Assembly (NCBI GenBank): GCA_027596945.1
Contig: JADGJH010000185.1
Location: 1-26,200, forward strand
Direction of reading: 5' to 3'
From: Physocladia obscura
Taxonomy: Eukaryota; Chytridiomycota; Chytridiomycetes; Chytridiales; Chytriomycetaceae
DNA: 26,200 nt
Below are positions 1-8,658 of this stretch, one piece after another. The notes under the pieces were generated by a model that ran no database searches, had not been told where the DNA came from, and saw nothing but the letters and a program-made list of their open reading frames with translations. The position numbers and the translations under genes were made by a program. Position 1 is the first letter of the stretch. The number at the start of each line of letters is the position of its first letter.

Positions 1-342
1 AAAAACCATAGGGCGCTGAATCTGGACATCCAATGAATCAAACAGTCTTGGACTTGGTTAGTGAAGCGTCAAATCCGCTCAAATTATCGCAAATGGAGCC
101 TATTTTCTTGCCCATGCTATGATGTTTCTGTACGAAAAAAAAGGAAAAAACAAGAATAATAAAAAAAACATGTTCATGCATCTTTCTTTGTAATTTATTC
201 ACATTTGCGCGGATAACTTTTTTTGAAAATAAAATTTTCAAAAAAATGAGTTTCAGAGCATCATCGTCACTACGTGAGTGTGTGTGTGTTTTAGATCCAA
301 GGACTATGCGATTAGTGTAAACCTATCAAGAGAGATTTTTTG
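1..342. other. Left edge and 5' flank of the tubby-like gene
   Basis: No convincing coding region. On the minus strand a pyrimidine tract ending in a possible acceptor (TACAG, about 131-135) precedes a short open stretch that stops at 38-40. It could be the last exon of a gene or chance, and nothing in it is recognisable. A (GT)n run lies near 279-290. The interval just upstream of 343 must hold the promoter and 5' UTR of the plus-strand tubby-like gene, but I see no clear core promoter element. Confidence 0.4.
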
Positions 343-2451
343 ATGGGGAGAGAGATTAAAACAACAAGAGCAGGCAACGTGTACGCAACGGCATGGGACG
401 CAGACGAAGAAAGCACGGAAAGTGGACTCAATCGCAATCACAACACATACGCAATCAATACTCAGACGCACGCGGACTACGACTCGGACAATGTTGACAG
501 CGAGGCCGAGTACGCGACGGGCAATGACACGGACACGGACACGGACGCTGAGACTGGCGGCCGTCGCACGGAGAGTGGCGGGAGCGGGAGCGGCAGTGGC
601 GGCGTGCGGCGGCGCGCGACGGCGACGGCACGGGTGAGTCACGGCAAAAAAGAAGAGAAGAGTGGCCTGGCGACTCATCGTGACTCCCGCAGCTGCAGTC
701 GACGAGTTCGAGCTTCACGACCGCCACAACCAGCACGTCGTTTGCATCAATTGCCTCCCCCGCCTCCGTTGCGCGCTCGGACTCGCGTCTCGATGTTTTT
801 CTGCAGGTCGCCCCGAACGTCAACAACGCACCTCCCCCCCTCAATCATCTCAACGTAAGCACGCGTTCGATCCCCCCTCTCAATCCCTGCTAATCTTGTG
901 TTACACTAGTGGGTCCTCAACGACGCGCCCGCCGTCATTGACATCAATCAGCACCCCATTCAGATCCAAGTCCCGCTACGCCAACAACGCCAGCCTCAAA
1001 ACAATCAACTCCCTCCAGAGCACGATCAGCAACAACCGCAACAACAGCAGCAACAGGCTTCGACGCTTCCTGTACCCGAACAACTTCTTCCCGCATTTGC
1101 CCTCCTCCCCGTCCAATACGGCCAAGAAATCAGATGTAAAATTCACAGAAAGAAAGCCTTCAAGAAAAACTCCTCTTCCAACTCTGACAACAACACCAAC
1201 AGCAAGAAAAAAAAGAAATCTAATCCGTGCTATGAATTATTTATCGAGGACGGCGAGCGTCTTGTTTTTCTTTTATCAGCTAGAAAACTCAATTATGTTT
1301 CCAATTCTTCTCATTACGCTATTTCCTCTGAGCGTCTTGTCAATTGGTCGAAAAATTCTATTATTGCCAATGTCAGGTTTGTACCGAGTGATAATGAATT
1401 GTATCAAGTGACAAAGAAAAATGAATTGAAAGACGTGAAATTCTTAGTGTCAGCGAAGACTGAGCGAAGCAAAAAAAATTTTTAAAAAATTAGTTAGTTT
1501 TTCTCATACACGAACACAGTGAACAAGAAAAGAAAGCAACTGAAAGAGAAAGCAATCGATCAGTAGAACCAAAGTCAATAAGCCGAGAACCTAAAGAAAA
1601 ACGTAATGAACAATTGCTAAAACAAAAAAAATCAGATCCAATTTCATTGGCACAGCATTCACAATATACGACAATGCCAACGGCACATCAAAACAAAGTT
1701 TCGGATCTCACGAAGAATTCGCTGCTGTGCAATATGTAAAATAAAGAGTAAAAAAAAGAAAAATTCACCAAACTCATTTCAATCAAATCAAGGAACCAAA
1801 TATTCTTGGAGTCAAAGGACCACGTCGAATGACAGTAATATTACCGGCAATGGCAAGTCGTGGGAAACGTCGACAACTGGTGCCCGAAAATGTGACAATC
1901 TTTTTTTGTTTGTGTTTTTGCTTTAATCTTTTCCTGTGTTTAACGAATGTAATGATTTTAATAGGAAAAAGATACTCTATTACTTCGAAGCAGGCGTGGC
2001 AATGACAAGGATATTCATGTAATGTACAACAAAACGCCACAATGGAATCCAGGTTTGTTTTTTCTCATTTTTATTTAATTTAATTTAATTTTTTTCTTTT
2101 TTTTTCAGAGACTGAATCATTTGTTCTCAATTTCAATACGCGTGTCACAATGGCGTCGGTTAAAAACTTTCAAATTGTTCATGACCATGATTGTATGTAT
2201 CTGTATAGAGAGAAAGAAAAGACATTTCAACTAACAACTTTCTTTTCCTTTCAGTGGATTACATAATGATGCAGTTTGGAAGAATTGGCGCCGACAGATT
2301 CACAATGGATTATAAGTATCCAATGACTGCGGTTCAAGCATTTGGAATTGCTTTGACAAGGTTTCCATTATTTTTTGTCTTCAGTTTTTTATCTGATAAA
2401 CTGATTATTTTTTTTTTCCGTAGTTTTGATGCAAAGTTGGCATGCGAATGA
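343..2451 (+). CDS. Tubby-like protein (TULP), nine exons
   Basis: Exons by eye: 343-633, 699-854, 910-1376, 1636-1735, 1793-1891, 1965-2052, 2109-2192, 2255-2360, 2424-2451. All joins keep frame and give 472 aa. Residues 1-219 are low-complexity: an acidic Asp-Thr repeat, a Ser-Gly run and a poly-Gln stretch. Residues about 220-472 are a complete tubby C-terminal domain: [87 protein letters not shown], and the family-typical end SFDAKLACE. Tubby domains bind phosphoinositides at membranes, and animal TULPs deliver cargo to cilia; a similar role in a flagellated zoospore is an inference. The lysine of the animal phosphoinositide site (GKLRSN) reads Asn here (ANVRSN), while the Arg is kept. 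The first intron could also end at 692 (in frame), and the donor at 1892 is weak (GTGACA). The ATG at 343 is the first in frame. Confidence 0.92.
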
Positions 2452-2913
2452 AAAAAAAAGGAGAAAGGAAAAACAAAGAATAAGGACAACGAGGACTGAA
2501 TGCATTATCAATTTTATTTTTCAGTGTTTTTTGTGAATATGATAAGAAAGTTGGACAGGATGCTAAAAAAAATAATTAGAAAAAAATAAATAAATCTCAC
2601 AAAAAAATAAAAGTAGCTCTCTATTTACATCTTTTTTTTCATAACACTAAAAAGGATATTCAATTATATTTTAACATCAGTTTTGGCCTAAAAGAGCAAA
2701 TGTACTTTTTTAAAATTAAAGTTGGCGCGGAATTAATGCAATCACTTTCATTTTTAAATTGAACAGGGTATTGACGCACTATTTTGACTCATGGAAGTGC
2801 TGAAATATAGTTTGGCCCCTAAAAAAAAAAATTTTATACTTTGATAGCTTATTTTGCACTTGAAAATTATATTCACCACTAATCTTTATTCAAAATTTAT
2901 TCAATTGAGGTAA
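2452..2913. other. Convergent intergenic region between TULP and GH30 genes
   Basis: This 462-bp AT-rich stretch separates two convergent stop codons. It contains several AATAAA-like hexamers (for example around 2585-2592) that could serve as polyadenylation signals for the plus-strand gene. No coding sequence, repeat end or RNA gene is visible. Confidence 0.5.
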
Positions 2914-4939
2914 TCAAGAAACCAAACTCAATGTCCAGAACTGATTTGTTCCTCCATTCGGCTGCCAAAGGCCAACAGGAGCACCATACGCCGTAGACTG
3001 TCCAGAAACATCCAAAACAACTTTCACCGCAACGTTAATTATGGTATACGTGCCATCTCCAGATGTCGAAAAAACCCAAGCCGCCGCGTCTCCCGCATCA
3101 GAGCTTTGAAAAACTGTTGTTCCTGACGTTGCACTGGTGCTTGACCCAGCGAGCCATTTGCCCGTGCTGACGTTTTTGATGGTATATTTTCCGCGGCTGC
3201 TGTAGTCCGAGGAATTCACCTTGCCGATTATCCAGCGTTGTGTGGTAGTCGTGGAGTCGTTGGTGAAAATGTCAAGTGTTGTTCCGTCGCTTGACGGTGC
3301 GATGGATTTTCCGCTTTGAACTCCTTGAATTGAATAAACGCTGCCGTCGATAATATGGGTCAAAGATTGATTGACTCCAGTGACACCAGAAATCAAAAAA
3401 GTTGTTATGGAATATGATGGAACTGAGACAGCAAAATGCGTGCTAGTAATTGCAGCCGAGTTTGAATACTGCACAAAGCTTCCAGTTGTGCTGGTGACAG
3501 CCACAACTGACGCGTTGTTTGAAATGGAACCGAAACGCGATAGATCAAAATTGAATGATTGCGTGCTGTTGTTGTTATTAATGTGCACAATTGCAATTCT
3601 TCCGTCAGTCTTAATGGCAGCAATAGTTGATGTGTCCGATGACTTGATGAAATTATCGTCGCGAACAATAAAAAGAGTAAAGTGGCGTATCCCATAAAAT
3701 TTCGTGTTGAAATGAATTGGACACGTTTGCAATGTATCAGTGGCAGTGCAATTGAATGGGATATGCATGCTTCCCCATTGAAGATTCCCTTCCGCAATCA
3801 TGTTGTAATAATCTTCCACAGGCTGCCAGAGCACCCACGCATATGGCTCCAGTTCTCGAATATCATCAATAATATGCTGGCCAATACCCAACGCAGACTG
3901 AATGTCAGAATACGAAGTTGCCCAGCTCCCTTCCACTTCGCTCATCCAGAGAGCTGTCGCCCATCCTTTGCTAAGATCCCGAACTTGCATGCGATTGGAG
4001 GTTCCATAAGTGTGTACATTCATTTTGCTCACGGCAGCTTGGCCCGCGACGGAATAGCCAACCCAATCTGTCAAAAACGTGGTGGGGTTGGTTTCGTCAG
4101 GACTGGCAACAATTGCGCTGCTTGTTGAAGAGAGTAGCCGTGATGCGACAGCCAAAGCAGCGGCGCTTTGCATAGCAGGGCCTACATGCGCACCTTCTTG
4201 TCGTCCGCCAGTTGGAATATTATTTGTCAAAGTTGTCTGCCAATAGTTTGTGTTGGGCTCGTTCACAGGCTCAATGGACCCGACTTTGATTCCATGTGCT
4301 TGCTCCAAATGTTCAGCGACAGTTACAAGATAGTCGGCAAAATCAGCCAAAGTGTCATTTCTGATCTGCTCGTCAGTGGCAACGAAGCCGCCCGACACAT
4401 ATCCACTGACGGTCTGGAACCACGGCGGCGAATTACTGAAAACTTCCCAGACATTCACACTTGCTTTGATATTTTCGACAAACCAGCGTTGATTTTGGTC
4501 CGCGTCAAAGTTCCAATGCTCCAGATTGCTCGCGTTCCACCAGCTTTTGTCCGCTGGCGTCAGGACTCCGAGGGCCATAGGAACGTTCCACCACCCGGGG
4601 ACAGCGCCACCAGGCCTGAGATAGTTAATCACACTTGGCGCGTTCCCACCTCCAATATTGTAACGCGCAATATTCAAGTTCAACCCGTCGCTTCCAAAAA
4701 TTAATGAGGCGACCTCGGTGCGGATCACATCGGGATAGCCGCCAATTACGTTTGCGAGCCATGCCAAGCTCGTTCCCCATCCTTCAAAGGATGGATGCTG
4801 GTACGAAGGGTCGATTGAAATTACCTGCTTTTACTGAGAGATTAGCATTGGGTAACCTTTGAAAAAAAACTTATTATACCGTTGCGGCTGTCGCTTGACG
4901 TCCAGCCAAAGTAAGAGCCAGTACTGTCGCCACGTGCAT
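2914..4939 (-). CDS. Secreted GH30 glycosidase (endo-beta-1,6-galactanase-like) with ricin-type lectin domain
   Basis: Two exons, 4880-4939 and 2914-4824, with a 55-bp intron (4825-4879), encode 656 aa. Exon 1 is exactly 20 codons (MHVATVLALTLAG...) and is a signal peptide; exon 2 opens at the mature domain (ISIDPSYQHPSFEGWGTSLA). The catalytic barrel follows: LNIARYNIGGG, FSNSPPWF, then IEPVNEP with the likely acid/base Glu209 and LWMSEVEGSW with the likely nucleophile Glu316. A beta-sandwich segment and a C-terminal ricin B-like domain (about 508-656) with QRW, AAW and NQFW repeats complete the protein. The order matches fungal GH30 enzymes that cut beta-1,6-galactan side chains of plant arabinogalactan. 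Substrate is inferred from family resemblance; beta-1,6-glucan is an alternative. All catalytic motifs are intact and there is no internal stop. Its base composition is clearly less AT-rich than the flanks. It probably acts outside the cell in plant-debris degradation. Confidence 0.9.
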
Positions 4940-7042
4940 CTAACTCAAAATTCTTGCGACTAATTTTTGAATTTTTATTAATCAAATTTTTCTGAAAAAA
5001 CAACCAACATGAAAATTTTACTCAAAAATTTAAGAAAAATGAATTCACTTCGTTTTGCAATTCAATAGACGATGAGAAAAGAAAAAAGACCATCGACGCT
5101 GAATATTAGCTATATTCCAGCTACAAAGGGAATGAGAGAAATAATCATGGTTTCTAATGTAACCGGAAAAACTCAACTTGCAGTCCTCGTGATTGCAAAA
5201 TTTGCATCTCATTTTCAGTGCTGGTATCAAAAAAAAAATTCCAAACTTAAATGGGAACGATGAGTAATCACACAACAAGATGACAGTATTTTGTGCAATT
5301 TTTTTCATTCACGGTTTTTATTCAAGAAAGTCAATACTATAAATGGATGATTGATTTGAAAGCGGTATAATTAAAAGGAGCGGAAGACACGTGACAAAAA
5401 TGAATTGTAGTTTTCAAGAAGTGTTAGCTCAACTAGCAGTATCGCAGTAATGAATTTTAGTTGGAAGCAATAATTTCTTTCCAAAAAAAAAAGTGAAAGT
5501 TTTCACAACACAATTTTCCCGAAAAATCAAAAAAAAAAAAAACTACGTTTTTCATCTTATTAAGAGAAAAAAAAAAGATAATAGAATAAAGAATAAAATA
5601 CCAGATTGAAAGTTACTTTTTCTCACTTTTATTTACAAGTTTGGCAGCTTTTTTGAAACGGTTGATTGGTATTTTTGACTTTAAATCTCTCCATCTATCA
5701 TTAAATCATGCGAAAATTTTGAATTAAAGATTTATTCTTTCTTGATTTCTCTTGCTCCTTTATTCTTTGTGGCTTTTGCATTCACGATTTTGGATACTTT
5801 TCTGAACCACAACTACCAACCAAAACTACTGTTCAATGAAAAATCAAGTAAAAGGTTCAAAATAAAGTTTAAAAGAAGGTATAAAAAATATTGCATCATC
5901 AAGAATCAAAAAATTTTGTAAAAAAAATGTGAGAACTATATGTTGGGAAACATAGTTGAACTTGATTCAACTTAAATAAAACAAAATTTCAAATACTACA
6001 GACTTAAAATAAAGTAAATTAAAGCACTCTTACCAATTGTATAACTTATATCAATACTTTTTGAATTTGAAGCAACAACATGCATAGTTATCAAACCTTT
6101 CTAAAATTTTTGACTCTGAAATGTGAAAAGTCTGCTCTATACTATTGTAACCAATATTTTAAGATTATAACAATTGTAAAAAAGGTAAGAAGATGTAATA
6201 AATAAATGTAACAGATATTTTATGATTTGTATATTGGTACATGATTCCACTATTTTGCAATGCTGTATGGCATTTTTGAATATCAAAGCTTCTGCCTACG
6301 CCCTTTTCCTTGACTGTACCCATTTCCCCAAACAGCAAGCATTGCAGAAAATGGTATAAAGTTGGGCTGGATTGCTCTTGCAAACACACTGTGTGTGTTG
6401 TATTTGTTTATTCCATATAGCAGGTCATGAATATCCTATACTTCATTATTAGCCGGAGTTGTTCCAAGGGCATTCAAATAAACTGAAAACTTTGCAAGGA
6501 TTCTGAGTGAATTTTGTCAAAAAGTCACAATTTTTATATCCATTGTTTTGTTTGTTGCTGTGTTCTTATTGGCCAAAGTTGTCTATATACTTTTGGCAGC
6601 ATCCAAAATATTTTATCGTTCCTCACTACTGCAAGCAACAAATTATTGCTATTCTAGAATTTGAAATTGCCTTAACTAGGCTAAATTAACTTTTTTTTTT
6701 TTTGAGCAATAGTTATTTTTTCGTTTGAATTTTTTTTGTAAAGACAAATGCAAAAAAATTAGAAGGGAGGAGAAAGACTTGAAGACTTCCAATTGACAAA
6801 ATAATCGGAGGAATAAAATTATTAAAATACAGCCCCACCTGATTAAAAACGAACATTGTATCAAAGAGCAATCCTCACAAAAAAATATAGGAATACATTT
6901 TTTTGTTTCAATCAAATACTCAGTTTTTGCAGCAATTCACTGAATGCATATCAATGTTTATATTTCTGTGTATTTTTTGTGAATGTCAGGAGTTTGTTGA
7001 AAAGTGTTTTTCCCAATATTATAATTGGAAAAAAAACGAACA
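4940..7042. other. AT-rich intergenic region, partly old repeat
   Basis: About 2.1 kb between the divergent GH30 and coactosin genes. 4940-5800 is AT-rich with scattered CpG and no supported gene; a TATAAA-like string (CTATAAATGG) is at 5337-5346. From about 5810 to 6660 CpG almost vanishes (three seen), as in the fossil element near the right end, suggesting decayed repeat DNA, but no conserved protein motif could be read in any frame. At 6781-6800 the string GAAGACTTCCAATTGAC resembles the outer end of the Harbinger inverted repeat. Short open stretches here (for example 6165-6389, minus) look random. Confidence 0.45.
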
Positions 7043-8644
7043 ATGGCATCGATTGCAGCCGAAGCGAAAATTGCGTATGAAGACGTCAGAAACGACACGA
7101 CGCCAACAAACTGGTAAGCAAGAAAATCACAACATGAAAACATAGTAAACAGCAATAAAAAAATGAGAGAGGAAGAAACCAAAAAAAAAAAAAAAAGAAA
7201 CGTAAGCAAGAACATGAATTGCTTGTTCCGCGTTTGTAATATACAGCAAAAATCATTAGTGGATAGGATTAATTGGCCGAAGGGAGTGGCGACAGTGGTG
7301 ATTGTGTCTATACGAAATCGAAAGAAAAAACGGAAGACACAAACGCATTTGCACACAAAACACACTCACACGCAGCGACTCGTTTGCGCGAAATACATAT
7401 CAAAAATATATAGCACAATACAAAATCATTTTCTCGCAAAACGAAAAAAAAAATTCATTACCCCATTTATTAGTTATCCAAAAACCTCATCAAAAATTCA
7501 ATTTAAATATTGCTCGCAATAATGATATTTCAAAAATCAATCAAGGCTTCTTCTTGAATACGCGGATGACCGGAGCGATAATATTGTTCTTGGATCGTCA
7601 GGTTTTCTTTTTTTTTTTATTTCTTTTACGATATTTTCTTTTGTTCGCTTCTTTTCATCTTCCAAAAAACTGATGGCATTTTCTCTCTTTTCACCTTTTT
7701 ATATTTTGCATACCCAAAAAACACCACATCCATGCAAAACTGCATTCGTATAACTTACGACACAAATACACTGAAAAACGATTCATGGTTAAATAAACGA
7801 TACAACATGCAATACGAAATAACGCAACAGGAACCGGCGGTCTTGCTGAAATTAAAACGAAGCTTGAAGATGTAAATACGAACAAAGTATAAAATATTTG
7901 CCAAAAAAAAAATTTTTTTTCTCGCTCTTAGAACAAGGCTGCATTTGGCTTCGTCCGTGTTGTTGTCGGAAACGACGAGCTTTCGCAAAGAGTCAAGTTT
8001 TTGTTTTTCACTTGGTGTGGCCCTGGTGTCAAGGTAAATCAAAAAAAGCCCCTTTTTATCGAAAAGTAAAAACTATATCAAAAACAAATAAGGTTATGCG
8101 CAAAGCGAAATTGAGTGTCCACATTTCAAGCGTCAAACAAGTTCTGCAGACGTTTTCAACAGAAATTGCTGCTTCCGAACTCGACGATTTGAATGAAGAT
8201 AGTGTTGTTACTTTGATCAAGAAGGTAAGTCTTCTTCCCAAACATATACGCAAACTCACACACACACACTCTCTTGAATTAACTTCAGTTAATCGTTTTT
8301 TTTTTTTTTTTTTGTTTTGTTTTGAGGGGGAAGGGGGGGCGGGGGGGGGGGCCAGGGATCGAAGTAAATCTTTTTGGTGAGATGGGTGGGCATCGAGATA
8401 TACTTTTTGGCTGCTGTGCGGCTGAATCAACTCTTCCTTTTTTTTTCCCCCTGTTTTTAAAGAATTACTTTCAGAGTAAAAAATTTTGCTTTTATATTTG
8501 TACATTTTGAATATCAAAAATCGAACTTGGAAAAAAAACTATAAAATAAGATTGCTTCATTTTGAACGATCAATTAAATTTATTTTATTTCAGCAAGCAA
8601 TCTTTGGGTCATCTTCAAGAGCCTCGCCATATGTGAATGCCTAA
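7043..8644 (+). CDS. Coactosin-like actin-binding protein (ADF-H domain), six exons
   Basis: Exons 7043-7113, 7546-7601, 7831-7871, 7932-8033, 8093-8224 and 8594-8644 join in frame to a 150-aa protein, the normal size for coactosin. Introns are 432, 229, 60, 59 and 369 bp with GT..AG ends. Landmarks in order: MASIAAEAKIAYEDVRND, TNWLLLEYADD, IVLGSSGTGGLAEIKTKL, AAFGFVRVVVGNDELSQRVK, FLFFTWCGPGV, VMRKAKLSVHISSVKQVLQ, then a short Ser-rich tail ending SPYVNA. Single ADF-H proteins of this type bind along F-actin rather than severing it and modulate the actin cytoskeleton in the cytoplasm. In zoosporic fungi this could serve amoeboid crawling or cytokinesis (inference). The basic residues in QRVK and RKAK, typical of the F-actin face, are present. 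The gene is tail to tail with NDUFS1, with 14 bp between stop codons. Confidence 0.95.
8324..8357 (+). repeat. Poly-T / poly-G tract in the last coactosin intron
   Basis: A T-rich run (about 8296-8323) passes straight into a G-rich block with runs of five, seven and eleven G, then AGGG. It lies on the sense strand inside the 369-bp intron 8225-8593. The spacing would allow a G-quadruplex in the pre-mRNA or the non-template DNA. A run this long is also prone to length error in sequencing. Confidence 0.75.
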
Positions 8645-8658
8645 CAATATACAACATG

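Noticed and set aside
38..241. Minus-strand open frame at the left edge as a gene
   Set aside because: Phe/Lys-rich reading of A/T tracts with only about 30 plausible codons before a stop; not enough to support an exon.
4168..4704. Long open frames antisense to GH30 and, similarly, to the unrecognised gene (20192-20737) and the first TULP exon (304-678, minus)
   Set aside because: Shadows of well-supported genes on the other strand; their length follows from the sense codon composition and they contain no domain.
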